This document shows positions 39,433-53,100 of a DNA stretch of 64,000 nucleotides, one piece after another. The notes below the pieces were generated by a model. That model did not search any database. It was not told the DNA's origin and saw nothing but the letters and a program-made list of their open reading frames with translations. The first letter of the stretch is position 1; each line of letters begins with the position of its first letter. Source of the DNA: Pyrus communis (Eukaryota; Streptophyta; Magnoliopsida; Rosales; Rosaceae); NCBI RefSeq assembly GCF_963583255.1, contig NC_084803.1, positions 9,600,238-9,664,237 on the forward strand, read 5' to 3'. A program made the position numbers and the translations under genes.

Positions 39433-40723
39433 AAAGAAAAAGAAATACCAATAAAAAAAAAAAAGATTTAGTGGACTATATCTCTGTGCATGTTTCTGTC
39501 TCATCGTATGCTCATCTTTTATCGTCTTCTTCTAGATATTGAAGCTGCCATTGTGTGTTTGAATTACGATTTATGGTTCATTACCTTGCTTATGTTTGCA
39601 CATTCTCCTGGTCAGCTTCATAGTGTTTAATTAGAATCTGCCTCTGTTTTCCTTAATAGCTTCCTTTTAACTTTACACAATCCTTTCTTTTGTGATGACT
39701 GGAGAAAAAGCGAAGACTATTGATACTTTTAGTGCTCGTGAACCTTGTTTTCGCAGACTGTTTTTGCTTTTCTTTCTAGTTTTTATCAATCAGATGAAGC
39801 CTTGCACTATATGTACTGTGGTTTCTGCAATTCACTTCATGTATCTCTTGCAACCTTGAAACATAAGGTTCTTGCCGGTTATTTCATTTTCCTTTATCCG
39901 AACAGGTGATCCCTTTAGCAGTATGCTTGCCCGGTAATTGTGTGAGACATCTCATTGGTGCATCACCTTGGTCCTAAAAGCATCAGTAATGTTATTCTGC
40001 CAAGTGCTTGATGAGTACACCAAGCATTGTTTCCTTTATGTTTCTTGCACGGATTGTTTCTCCGGGATGGAAAACAGATCATCGATTTGTGACTACAAAT
40101 TGGCACGACAATAGGGTTTGCGTTTTGTTGGAATAAGATTTTTGTAAGGATTTGTTTAAGAGGCATGTTAGGTGTGTGGATGTATTGTCTTAGACTGAAC
40201 TTGTTTTGCATGTTTCTAGAGATTTTCATGTGCTTTTGCAAACTGATTGATGACTCTAAGCACTGCTTCCTTTATTTTTCTTGCCCGGGTTGTTTCTCCG
40301 GGTCGAAAAACATGTTCCATCTCCGGTCGGACAACATATTATAGACAGAACTTGTTTTGTTAAGTCTGAGAGCACACAATTGTAATGTATGTCTGCAATG
40401 AAGGCTGTGTCAATGGATGATAGTGCTGCAAAACTTCAGTTCCATAAGTTGTAATAGTTAAGGGGTATAAACAATTTTATAGAATTCACAGAGAAGCAGA
40501 AAATTTCACCCTTTTGAGACTTTAACGTTGTTTGAAGACAAACAATAACAAAGCCTTATCCCTCCAAATGGGGTCGACTGTATGAATTTTGGAATGTCAT
40601 TGCGTTCAGTTTTGCGACTTTAAGGTAGTTTGAAAACGTTAAACAAAAATACACTTTCAGACAAAATACCAATGATCTTAATTAAGTAAAAGCACCACAC
40701 TAGTTTCTACTGTAATGCGAAGC
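39433..40723. other. CAF1 3' flank and spacer to MED22
   Basis: No gene. Contains two copies of a ~57-bp word ('gcttcctttat..ttcttgc', '..ttgtttctccggg') at about 40019-40075 and 40250-40312. It also holds a fragment (about 40545-40585, 'aaagccttatccctccaaatggggtcg') of a dispersed plant repeat often found near LINE-derived sequence. Confidence 0.55.
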
Positions 40724-41716
40724 TCATGGCTGCAAGTTTTGAGCAGTCCTCAGCGCGGAAGAGTAGTAATGGGATTCGAGCTCCTTGAGGCTAGCAGCTG
40801 CCTCCTCTCCGATTCTAGCCAACAAGCGGTCTGTGTTCTCGGCTTGCTGGTTGAACTCCACAATTCTTTTCTCTACATGGTCATTGAGGGAGGCAAACCC
40901 TGAAAATATTGCCGTCTGTTTCAATTCCGACACCAACTTAAGCAGAGAATCAGCTGCCTGGACCTGTGTTCATAGATTTAATCGTAAACAACCAAAGAAC
41001 TCAAATGCAGAAATCAACCGGGAAAGATAAACATGTCCAAGACAGTCTTGGCAAGCAAGCTTGCATAAACCTAGAGTTCAACTGAAAAGGCCGGACAACG
41101 CGTAAACAGAATTTCCATCACAAACGTGATCCTAAGTCATTAATCAAGAGGACGAGCAACCATTTCTTTTGTCAATCTATAAGGAAATTGATTTATAAAA
41201 CGAAGAACGTGTGTCATGTTTGTGCTCCGTCATGCTTAAGTGAGTGCCCCAAATATGAAAATGGAACATCTTTCGGGTGGAGAACAACCGGCGGTTCCAC
41301 CATAAGGCCAGTGAACGCAATTGCCCTCCCCCGCCCCCTACATTATTCCTACACACGAATTTTCCAACGTTCATTTGTTCCGGGAAGAAATATTTCTGAA
41401 TCCACCACTTTTGTACAACGAATAGCGGCCGATACTAAATTGGGTTTAGCCTTGCAAACTAAACAACAACACATTCTGATTCCAAGTTGTAAATTAATCC
41501 ATAAGCACATGATTAAGAGCTAACTAAAAGTGATCAGCTGAACAATTTTGCTAATTAAACTGAGAGGAGGGGAAGGAAAAGGATTCACCATTCGAGCAGC
41601 ACGCATCTCCATCATGAAAGCTTCCTGAGAGTTTCTAACAGGCGGATCATTCACCTGCAATTACACCCCCAAACCAAAATTTTAAATTTTCTGAAATTGT
41701 GACTTCAAATTAAATT

Positions 41717-41765
<49 letters not shown>

Positions 41766-41951
41766 GAGTCTAACCCTGGAGACGTGGACGAGGTGGCTGA
41801 AATTGTCGACGATTTGGGAGATGTCGGTCTCCACTCTCTGAAGCAGCGCCTTCTGCTTCTGAGCTGCCGCCACAGCAGCAGCCGCGGTGGGCCCGCTCCC
41901 AGCGCCTCCCAATCCTCCTCCCCCTGACGCTGCACCTCCACCCTTATTCAT
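40724..41951 (-). CDS. MED22: Mediator complex subunit 22 (Surf5/MED22)
   Basis: Exons 41951-41775, 41654-41589 and 40963-40724 give 483 nt and 160 aa. The protein begins [16 protein letters not shown], followed by an Ala-rich stretch and the helical core [60 protein letters not shown] and a C-terminal coiled segment ending [14 protein letters not shown]. It is a small helical head-module subunit linking transcription factors to RNA polymerase II in the nucleus. Splice phases are all zero and the frame is intact. Intron 1 starts with a CT-rich run (GA on the plus strand, 41719-41761). Confidence 0.95.
41719..41761. repeat. (GA)n microsatellite in MED22 intron 1
   Basis: About 21 uninterrupted GA units, i.e. 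CT on the gene strand, starting 14 nt inside the intron. Confidence 0.95.
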
Positions 41952-43476
41952 TCTTCTTCTGAATGCTCGCCTAAGCTACTGATATGGGTCGTCGTCCAAG
42001 ATGGAAGTGAGTTTTTCACTTCTCAGGAAAGTTCGATTATTTTGCTGTCGAATTTTTGGGGTTTTGTGGATAGAATCAGAGGAGCGACGATGTCGTTTTG
42101 GGATAGAAAGCACGGTTTTGTTTCAAATTCAAATGTGTGTTTTGTTAAAGCACTTTGCTTCACCAAAAAAAAAACACTTAGAAAGTGCTTCTAAAAACAC
42201 AGAGTGTAGAAAATTGTGGATTGTCATAGAGGGAATGGTACCAAGTGCTTTTAAGTTTTTCTAGTGTAAAAAAAACGATTTTGACAAAAGAGAAACGCCT
42301 TATGTAAAAGTTGTGGGAATGAATACTCACGTGTTTTAGCCAAAGATGAAAAGTGAGAAAGGCTTAAGAATAGTAGCATTATTGTTGTTGTATGATGTTT
42401 TTCAAGATGCACTCATTTCACTTTTTATGATTCTTCACGGATATAGCTCTATATAAGGAGCATTTCAAGTATGATCAAAACACACAAAACAGAAAAGAAG
42501 TTAAAACAGTAATATCAATATCTCTTCCTTCCCTTATTTACCTGCAATCCTTTTGTGTTTTAGTTATGAAAATAAACAGTGTGATACATTACACCTGTTT
42601 TGCTTCTGTCTCTAGCAAATATTATCTCTCTAACTTTTGCCTATTATAACAACGCCAAATATTTGATATTGTTCCCTTTGAAGGAGAGCTCAATTCCAAA
42701 TTGCCTCCACTTGGATACGAATCTAAATCCTCTTTGTGAGGATCCCGGAAATCCTTGAATCATATCTGTTCATCATACATTGTGTGGTTAGAAATCATTC
42801 TAAATTATTTTTTATTTAAAAATGAACACAAACAGTTTCTGACGAAAACTAACCGTACGATGTACAATTAATGAACATGATTCACGGATCTCCAAAATCC
42901 TCGTGAAGAGGATCCAGAGAGGATCCTGTTGCCTTGGATACCGACGCAAAATACATGGTGATAGTCTGGGGATCAGGTTTGGTGAAAGCAGTGTTTGTTT
43001 CTCCTTGTCAATTAAGTAAATTTTCTCGTTCTAAACTACTCTAATCTATTAAAAAGATGAACAGGGTTCAAAATCACGGGAAAGAAGGTAGCCGCACTGA
43101 TATAACCAACTGACGTAACCTAAATCTACAATTTGACAAAAAAAAGTCTCAAAAAGTGTTTAGAAGGCCAAGGAAACCTATCATTCATTTGAGTTTCTAT
43201 AAACAACATAATTTGTGGTAAATAACTGTTTTCTTCTCTCTACTTCTCTCCTTGTTTAGATAAAATCACACTTACAACAGTAGCTACTTTCAAATCAGCA
43301 TTGCGCCATATAGCTTACACAGTGAATTAAAGCAATTGAATTGCCACAAGTACGACCGATAAGTTTACCGGTGAAAATCTCACTAGCTTGATAATCCATC
43401 TTGAAGTCTCAACTTTCTTCGTGGTATTACGGAGAACCACTAGGACAACCAAAATGAGATAATCTTGTCACGTACA
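41952..43476. other. MED22 upstream region and TRS31 3' flank
   Basis: No coding region beyond short frames. A MITE with exact 9-bp duplications lies at 42719-42932. About 43300-43476 is the probable 3' UTR of TRS31. The rest is unclassified. Confidence 0.6.
42719..42932. repeat. MITE with 9-bp target duplication
   Basis: CTTGGATAC flanks the element at 42710-42718 and 42933-42941. The interior has inverted arms ('gaggatcccggaaatccttg' against 'ggatctccaaaatcctcgtg', and 'ctgttcatcatacattgt' against 'acgatgtacaattaatgaac'). It shares the gaggatcc/ttcatcgta architecture with the element at 22387-22583, so both belong to one Mutator-like MITE family. Confidence 0.75.
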
Positions 43477-45660
43477 TCAACCTAACCTTGCTTCTCTTCT
43501 TAGTACCTTGGAGAGGGAAAAAGACAAGAAGATTAGAGTACGAAGACAAAATTAGAACATCAGATCTAACAAAGTGGAAAACAAAAGGATAATAAGTCAC
43601 CTCTTCAGCAAACTTAATTAAAATGGTTGTTCGAGGCCGTTGCTGTCCCTCCACTGGTACAAAATGCGCTGTTACCACAGCTGGGAAACCAGCACCATCC
43701 AAAACTCCCTTCAGAGAAAAGGAAATGCCGTTCATACCTTACAAGCGGCAGGTATTTCAATTAACAAGCAATAAAGTACCATTGCACTTACCCTTACAAT
43801 TCCAGCGACAAATGCTCCACAATTAAAGGTTCCCATGTCTTTTGGAATCGAAATAAATCTACAATCCAAAAATGGTGTATTAGCAGGGGATTAACCAAAA
43901 CCTGCAGGTCCGGCTAACTGCAACAGCAAAGTAGAAATATCGTCATTGCATAAACTGTTACCTGTTCACAAGGAGCTCCTTCTCACTAATCATGTACTCA
44001 TCTTCATGTTCAGTGCCTTTCTCAAGGGAGTCAGCTACCTAATTTTCGGGTACCATAAGGCAGTTAGCGTAATTCCTAACTTTAAGTACATTGTGTTGTA
44101 TTTCAGCCATTAAACTCCACGAACATGGAAAAGATAAAAGAAGGCTAAGCAAAAGCACTCACCTTTCCAAATAACACCTTCCACACCGTGCTATGCACAA
44201 AAGACAGGATACCCAGCAACCGTGTCTCCCTCCTGTTTCCCTGTACCACCAAAGAACCATCAATATAACATTAAGCATCCATGCAGTCTCTCCTACTACA
44301 CCCAGAAATAGATCCAAATCCACAGACATATAATTTGTTATGAATTTGCACCATTAGGGTTCTAGGCTCCAAAACATCAGTATAACATTGCTACATCCAA
44401 ACTTCAATATGATGAGCACAGAGCACGAATAAAAATTCTTAATTTCTTCTCCTGCCAAGGGATTAGTTTATAACCACAACTGAAAACATTTGTTGCGTAA
44501 TTTGAGTTTGCAGTATGTAGAAGAATCCAATTGCATCATATGCATCCAATGTGTACACAGACTAAAAACATATTTCTCACTTAGTGCCAAATGAAGTAAC
44601 GGTATCTTAACATCGTGATTACAAAAATTATAATAATGGATATTTCTGCTCAACAAGTCATACCTTATCCCTATGGCAAAGAAGCTCCAGAACTCGAGCC
44701 CCAACAGCATATCCTGCATCCTCCAGCCTGCTCCAGTTTACATAAAATATTACTGAATTTCGGTTTCTAACATTCACGTATTAGAATTTCAATAGAAGTC
44801 ACTGTAGATCTGAAAGGGACGAAATTGTCTTTGCCAATAGAAATTGTGACTCTCTCACTGCCTCAAGACCCCTTTTTTCATTCTAATTCTTCTTCCAAAC
44901 CATCTCTGTGATTTTGCTAGATTGAAGAAGAAACTGGCAATATTAAGTAAACCAAGCGATTCTGGACCATAACATTTTGTCATCACTTACCGCCTAGAGT
45001 TGCACACCCAGCTAATCTAAGTGAGCTCACAAGTTCATTTTCGGATAACATTTTCCTTACGAACCTAACAGAACCCTAATAGTAACCAAATTTGAAATGT
45101 GCATGATGAGCACATAACAATATAATCGAATACACTGGTAATTCAAATCACCTTCGTTCTAACTCCGCAATGTTGTCAACCTGCGTCTGATTGTACTGAA
45201 CGAGCTCCGAAAACAAGAACGCAAACGCACTCAAACTAACCTGAAAAAAAACATCAAATGCTAAAATCAACAAAACTCAAAAAATCCAAAGTAAGTGAAT
45301 AACCTGAACCAAATTGCCCAGATCACAATTCACGTAGAATTCGACAAACCAAAAGACCCATGTGCTCAGAACTCGGATTTGAGGTCGGTTGAGCATAAAT
45401 TTGCGGCATAACACTTGGAAACTAATGTAATTTAAAGACTTCACTTACGATTTTGATTAATTTTTCCCCAAATCACAGTAGTAACATACATAGATCCAAT
45501 AAAATGCAGCCATTTGTCGAAGATTAAGGTAATCTGATCAAGCTTGGCATAAACTAGAGAGAGAGAGAGAGAGAGAGAGAGAAGGGACCTCCTGTTTGCC
45601 CTTGCTGAGGGGCTTGTCGAGGACATTGGAGTATTGCTTGATCTTCCCTACTCCAATCAT
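43477..45660 (-). CDS. TRS31: TRAPP complex subunit TRS31/TRAPPC5
   Basis: Eight exons: 45660-45589, 45240-45152, 44727-44664, 44240-44163, 44038-43962, 43858-43792, 43708-43601 and 43506-43477. They total 585 nt, 194 aa. It is a core subunit of the TRAPP tethering complex and Rab-GTPase exchange factor at the ER-Golgi and trans-Golgi. The Bet3-like fold is evident: [80 protein letters not shown] and [16 protein letters not shown], ending [19 protein letters not shown]. The last coding exon is only 30 nt. Intron 1 opens with a CT run. Intact. Confidence 0.96.
45556..45582. repeat. (GA)n microsatellite in TRS31 intron 1
   Basis: About 13 GA units (CT on the gene strand) starting a few nt after the intron 1 donor. 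Confidence 0.9.
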
Positions 45661-47180
45661 GCTTCCCCAACTCTTTTTTTTTTTTTTTTTCCTCCGGATT
45701 TGAAGAAATTCGAAGAAGCAGAGTTGGTGGTGTTTGCGGATCGGATTTTCGGAAGCACAACTTGTACACAACTCTCCCTTCCTCTGTGTATTCGATTGAC
45801 TCGCTGCTTTTCAGTGCCGGTCTGGACCGGCAGCTTCCACGCTCTCCTCCTTATTTTTTATTTTTGGAAAAATTATATGATAAATGTTCAAAACAATTAA
45901 CATTAAACTAGTCAGTGTAACAAGAGAGAAAAAAAGTATTTTGCGCTTTGGTTCTGAGATTTAAAGTTATTGAATTTGTCAATTATCAATTATTTTGGTT
46001 ATTTTGATAAAAATAATCATTAAATAAGAAAGAAATAGCAAAAATACCCTCGATTTTTGTCAAATAAATTTGGCTCATTGTTATTTCTTATTTAAAAGAG
46101 CTTTTAACGTAAGGACCAAAATGATCGACGGCGTTTGATTTAGAGATGTACAAAGTGAAAAAAAATAAAATCGATTTAACTAGTCATCCTTACTTGATTT
46201 GATTCTTGTTTTTCAAGTACTGAATTACAGATGTTCAAATGAAAAACCATATTGAAAACATTAGGAACTACAAAATCAGAACAACCTCAATTTTATTGTT
46301 TAAATGTAAAATTCATCGACTTATGTCATCGTATGAAAATTTGCAAGAAAAGGGGAAGGGGTTGGACTTGGTTGTAACCCACCCAGCGCACCACCAGAAA
46401 ACTTTCAAACCAACCCAAAAAGGTGCCCAACAACAAAAGTACACAACACTTCTCAAAAGTTTGTTCAACCCAAACCAACCCAAAATTGCCACAACACAAC
46501 ACATATCTATTAGTTAACCCACCAATAACAGAAAGACATCCCAATTGGCAGCCCATATCTCATAGACTCATACTACACAGTCAGTCCCTTGATTTAAAAG
46601 AGAAAAGAAAATTCTCAGAAAAAAATTATTAAAAATTAATTTCAACACATTTTTTATTTTTCTTCTGCCGTGTCTTGATTGTTATCATCATTTTTTTTCT
46701 AAGAAAGTAATTTAAAAGAGGACAATATGGGTTTGTTATTTTTTTCAAGAAAGTAACTTATAGGGGGAAATAAAATCTTCAAACATTTTAAGAAATAATA
46801 ATTTCTAATTTTTTTAATTTAATAAGTGAAACTAAAATCGAAAAACAAAAATAAACATAAATGTACATAACAAAATAATAACGTACAGAAACCGTTTCTC
46901 CTTTTTATTAACAAATTATCAAATTAAAAGATCGTGCGAAGTTCTTTTAATTAAAGCTCTTGAAAATAAATAATAAATACCCTTTGAGAATTAGAATTTT
47001 TGGAATCCAAAACAAATTGGAAAAAAGAAGAAGGGAAAACACATAAAAAGCAATGCTTTGAGTTTGAACACATTGGCCATTGCTTCACTCCTTTGGCTCT
47101 TTGCAGACCTCAAAACCCTCTCCTCCCTCTCGTTCTCTCTCTAAAACACACTTTCTCTCTCTAAAGCTTCCTCCTCTCCG
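45661..47180. other. divergent spacer between TRS31 and FIP1-like gene
   Basis: TRS31 (minus) and the FIP1-like gene (plus) point away from each other, so this ~1.5 kb should carry both promoters. The last 80 bp before 47181 is a pyrimidine-rich leader (repeated ctctctctaaa). The centre is AT-rich with no gene. Confidence 0.65.
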
Positions 47181-50100
47181 ATGGAAGACGACGACGAATT
47201 CGGAGATCTCTACACAGACGTTCTTCGACCCTTTGAATCGTCCCAACCATCATCATCATCATCTGCGCCGCTGCCCCACCAATCCTCCGCCGCACCCCAA
47301 TCTTTCCACCGTCCGATCGATGTCAATGTCCCCGACGAAGAGGACGAGATCCTTTTCGCAGCTCCTCACTCTAATCCCTCTGTCTCTCACCCGTCCAATT
47401 CCCAAACCCTAGCTCCCGCCGCCTCTGTTCCCACCAATTCGGCTAGAGATGCCGCTCCGGCTGGCGGGTCTAGGGTTTTGGAGGCTAAAGATGTCGAATT
47501 GCCGAAAGTCAATTCCGTGGATTTGAATATTGGTGGTAAAGATTTGGATTTGATGGACAAGGATGTGAATTTCGACATCGAGGAGGCTAACAATGGAGCT
47601 GATGCTATGGGTTTGGACCCGGTGATTCCCGGGCTATCGGATACCTTTCCAATCACTGGTGCTGCGGTGAATATCGGCAACCCAGAAGGTTCAAGAAGAG
47701 ATGGTGAGAGAGGCGAAGATGATTGGGACAGCGACGATAGCGACGACGATTTGCAGATAGTGTTGAATGATAACAACCACGGGCCTATGGCTATGGAGAG
47801 AGGTGGAATGGGCGGCGAAGATGAAGATGACGATGACGGGCTCGTTATTGTGGCTGATGGTGAGCCAAACCAGCCAATGGACGACCAAGAGTGGGGCGAA
47901 GAGAGCGCTCAGACAGCGGAAGGCGAGAGGAAGGAGATGGGTGAAGCCGGGAAGACAGCTGCCGGCGGCGTGGTTGTGCCCCCAAAAGTTGGGTACAGCA
48001 GTCATGGGTATCATCCATTTCATTCTCAGTTTAAGGTTAGTTTAGTTTTGATAATATGTTGATTAAAGTAGTGAACTTTATGTATTTGGGGTCTTTGTAA
48101 AGTCCCCTTTCTATGATGAGAGATTATAATTGTAACTTATGCTTTGTAACGATTTGTACAATGTGAATATATTGTTGATAATCCATTGAAGTGAAAATTT
48201 ATAATTTGAATGTGTTTTCAGAATTCTGGTATTTACCTCGATAGACGATACTTGAAAACTTGAGGAAGTCACTGTAGTTTAGTGTAACTACTCAGGACAG
48301 AATCAAATCTGTTCATTTTCTCGGATAGTCTTTATCAAAACATTTGAGTTTTAATTAGCTGGGTTTTACCGTCATGATTAATTAGCTGGGTATTAACTTC
48401 TAAATAGGCTTAAGCTGTGGGGGACAACTGCAGTGATACCCTCCTTTATAAATTTTAATTTTTCTTAGAACAATTATTGAGGACTAAGCATGCTATTTAC
48501 ATTTACTCTTTTCGAGAAATATGGCTCCAACAGGCAATTCGTTGATCAACGCTTTTTGTCTAACAAACCTTTGCAACTCCAGTCCTCAGATTTCTTCACC
48601 ATCATCAACCTTTGATTATCACGTGCGGCCGCTTTAATGCTGATATGTAGAATTTAGGTTCCACGTGCTGGATTCTGTAGCGTTGCCTAGCTGAGGCACA
48701 TTAACTACAGCGTGGCCTGTGGCACAATAATTACAAAGCTTAGCGATTAAGGAGTTACAATGATAGTTAACTGTGGAGACATATCATTAACGGATTTCTG
48801 AATTTTCTTATGAAAATTTACTTCAAAATTTTTGCAATTTATGAGATTTGTTTATACCCCAAGAACGTTAGACGTAGTATGTCCTCATTGCTCTCTAATG
48901 TCTGCCCTTTTCAATCTTGCTGTAGTAAACGGTGCAGTTATTAAGCTATGTTGCACGTTATATATATATATATATATTAACGAGTTCATAGTGAAACCTT
49001 CCCATATACAAAAGCACCTACTGCTTGAAACTCTGGTTGCTAGCAGTCTTGTACGCTGTGCATGTTGTTCCCACCACTTATAGTGAATAAGATCTTTCTA
49101 GAGTTGTTCTTTGAATGTATTACCTAGTGAAGAAGAATTTCCGTGCTTCTTTTATTCTAGATTAGCGAATTTTCCAATCGTTAACATGGAGAAGCATGAT
49201 TGCTACTTGTTCCTATAATGTAGGTTTTGTGATAGCACTTGACTTCCTCTTTTCTTATAGACAACCATAACTCATTTTGTGATTTTGTATCTCATCTTCA
49301 ACATAAGGAACAGTTTTCATGCTAGTAGTTTGTTACCGGTAATGCTCTATTTCTTACCTAAATATGGTTTCTTGTTATGCAGTACGTAAGACCTGGCGCT
49401 GTGCCAATGCCTGGGCCAACTACTTCTGGCCCTGGAGGAGTCCCAGGTCAAGTTCGTCCACTTTTAAACATGGGTCCTGTACCTGGCCGAGGTAGAGGTG
49501 ACTGGAGACCAACAGGAATGAGAGATGGCACTCCTCTGCAGAAGAACTTTCATTCAGGCTTTGGTACGCCTGGCTGGGGCAACAATACGGGAGGTCGTGG
49601 TTTCGGTGGTGGACTGGAGTTCACACTTCCTTCACACAAGTAATCTTCATCATTTTAGTTATCAATACAGTTGGCTTCATTTTTGTAGTTCTATGATAGT
49701 GCCATACTGTCATGTTTTGTTCTCCTTTTGTTTTGGGTTGGAAACATTTAGGGTTAGATATGTTAAAAGCATGCTGAAGTGAATACAATTTTTTTGTTTT
49801 GGACCTCTTTGATTTCTTCATTATTTATATGTTACTAGAGTGCAATGGGCGATGCAGTTTGTCTGTGTATGCTCTATGCCTCCTGTCTGCGTTCTATTAT
49901 TTTGAGTGTCTTGTGTTAGTGTAACCATTTGGTAAGTTGGTTTTGTTCAGTATTGTTTTCTGGAACTGCTTATGTGTTGCAGGACCATATTTGATGTCGA
50001 CATTGATGGTTTTGAGGAAAAACCTTGGAAATATCCTGGTGTTGATACATCGGACTTTTTCAACTTTGGCTTAAATGAAGATAGCTGGAAAGATTATTGC

Positions 50101-53100
50101 AAACAGCTGGTAACAATAAACTCTAAAGCATTTTGTCTATTGTATGAGAGGGAAGGCTATAAGTGCCCCTATATTTTAAATTTGCAGGAACTGCTTCGCT
50201 TGGAGTCCACCATGCAAAGCAAAATTCGTGTTTACGAAAGTGGACGAACAGAACAGGTAATGAAGTGATTATGTACCTCTAGAAAATCCATTGGATTTTT
50301 CAGTTTTTAAATATTTATTCTTAGCAACCTTGTATTGGTAAAATTAAAAGAGTAAAGTTTGCCTGTTACTGTCATCATCACAGGAGTATGATCCAGATCT
50401 GCCCCCAGAGCTTGCAGCGGCAACTGGTATTCATGAACTTCCTCCTGAAAATGCAAACCCTGGGAAGTCAGATGTTGTCCAAAGTGATTTAGTAAAAGGA
50501 ACTGCTCGTCTGCGTCCTCCTATTGTATGTATAGCTGGTTTCATGAGGTCTTTTATTTTATTTTATTCTACTATAAAATGATGTCTTGCCTTTTATTTCG
50601 TGTTGTTCATCCTCTTGATCTGTGCATGTTGTACAATCTCCATAATAATGCTAGCCCTTGTTGACCTGATAGAGGGATATGCTAGTTTCCAAACTCATTA
50701 GCTAAATAAAGTCAAATAAAAAAAAGTTAGTGATCAAATCAACTTCTTGCCAGCCAACTGGAAGAGCAATACAGGTGGAAGGCGGTTTTGGTGAGCGTCT
50801 CCCCTCGATTGATACCCGACCACCTCGGGTTCGTGATTCAGATGCGATCATTGAGGTACTATTCGAAGCCGTCATTTACTTTGCTGATCCTATTGTTGGA
50901 AGTTTTTATCGTATTTTTGGATGTGCAATATAAGTTAACTTATTGATATTCTGTAAACAGATTGTCTTGCAGGACTCTTTAGATGATGATTCCTCTGCAG
51001 GAAATGGTATCCCAGACGGAGTTGAAAATGATCACCCAAGAGAGGGTTTTGGTAGAGGTGAAGGACACCTTGCACAGGTTGAGAGTGAGTACTTTGATGG
51101 TTTGCCCCAGGCTTATAACGATAGAAAGAGGGAGTTGGTAGGAAGAAAAATGCCTTTCCACGATGACATACCAGAAGAAAAAGGAAACCTGCCCTTCCCT
51201 CCTGATGTGCCAGTCCCATATACTGGTTCTGGGGCTGAGACTCCTAGTTATCAGGAAAGGTAATAAGATAACTTTTTGTTTGTTGTGTTGAAAATTATCA
51301 CCCATATAGACTTCTAGAATAGGATTATTTAAAAAAAAAAAAAATGACCTTGCAACATACTGATATGATATTCTGGGCCGGATAATACCAATTATGCCGC
51401 CAACTATAAGAGCACCAATCCCCTTTTTGTTGTGGTCACAAAAATAAAAACTGTTTAAAATCAATAGGATGTTCTCTCCGTTTGTAGTCAAATCTGGGAA
51501 CCAGATAACAATGTATTCATGGAAGTACATGAATGCGTCACTTCATATTATAAGCTTTTATGGTGTTGAGCCATACAAAATTGATTTTTTTACAGCTTTG
51601 GAGTCCAAACTTCATGAATGCCTTTTTAACTCTCTTCTTATGAATACAGGAAAACACAACTAAGAGCACGTGATGGATCTCCTCATGTGGCTCCAAGTCA
51701 AAATACAAGAGACAAGAATTACCTTGAAAATCAGAAGGAAGAATCAATTGAAAGCGTGGATGGTAAACGCAGTCCAGGGACATCATCACCTGTCACAAAT
51801 AGGGCTGCACGTGAGTCAAGTGCTGAGTATAGAGATAGTGACCAGGATGAGCCTGTGCTGGCTGATGGAAGCTCTGAAATGGGAAAGGAGGAAACGGCTA
51901 CGGTTGCTGAAAATGATGCCCTGCAAGATGGGCCTCCGAAGCATAAAAAATTAGTTTCAAGAGTCGAACAATCTGCTGACGAAGAGCTTGATGATGGAGA
52001 GGACTTGAAGGCTGCAAGAAGTAGTGACAACAGCAAAGCAAGATCAGGAAGCAGCAGGGATTATCAGAAGTGGAGGGATGGGGTCGAAGAGGAAGTCATT
52101 CAAGGACGTTCAATGCATATGGGGGGCATCAAGAGGCATCTTGATGAGAATGAACAGGGGTTCCAGAGGAAAAACCGTGATGGTAGACAGGAACCAGATA
52201 GAAGTCACGTGGTAGTAAAAGGGAGGGAAGGCTCTTACCCTTATAGGGACTGGGATCCTAGCTCTGCACATCAGTTGCAATTGAAAAATGATGGCCTTCA
52301 TAGGCGAAAGGAGAGGGAGAATCTTGATGGAGCATGGCAACAGAGAGAAGATGATCCTTATAGCAGAAGGATCAGGCCTGAAGAAACAAGGAAGAGAGAA
52401 CATGGTGATGAAATGGGATCCAGGCACAGGAGTAAGGGTCGAGAAAGTGACAGGAGTGACAAAGACGAACATCTGCAGTCAAGAAAACAGTTGGACAATG
52501 GCAGCTATAGGGCTTATCATGATAAGGATGTTGGTTCACGACCCAGGGAAAGAGAGGGTAGTTTGAAGGGCAGGTATGAACACGTGGAAGATTACCATGG
52601 CAAGAGAAGGAAAGATGAGGAATATATAAAGAGAGACCATATAGATAAAGAAGATTTTTTGCATGGCCACAGAGATAATACCACTCGCCGAAAGCGTGAA
52701 AGGGATGAAATTCTGGATCCGCGTAAGAGAGACGAGCAGCAGAGAGTTAGAGAAAATCTTGATGATCTGCACTCTGTTAGGCACAAAGATGACAGCTGGT
52801 CGCAAAGGGAGAGAGGTGACAGGCAAAGAGAGAGGGAGGAGTGGCCTAGGGTCAAACAATCCCATGAGGAAAATATACCCAAGCGCGAAAGAGATGAAGG
52901 ACGAGTTGCTATAAGGGGTGGCCGTGGTGCAGAAGACAAAGCATGGGTTGGCCATACTAGGGCAAAGGAGGAGAACAAAGGCTCTGATAAGGAGCACCAA
53001 TATAAAGAGACTGTGCGGCACAGTGAACCATCTAAAAGGAGAGATAGGGTTGAGGAAGAAAGCTCGCATCATAGGGGACGTGACGATGTTCATGGACGTG

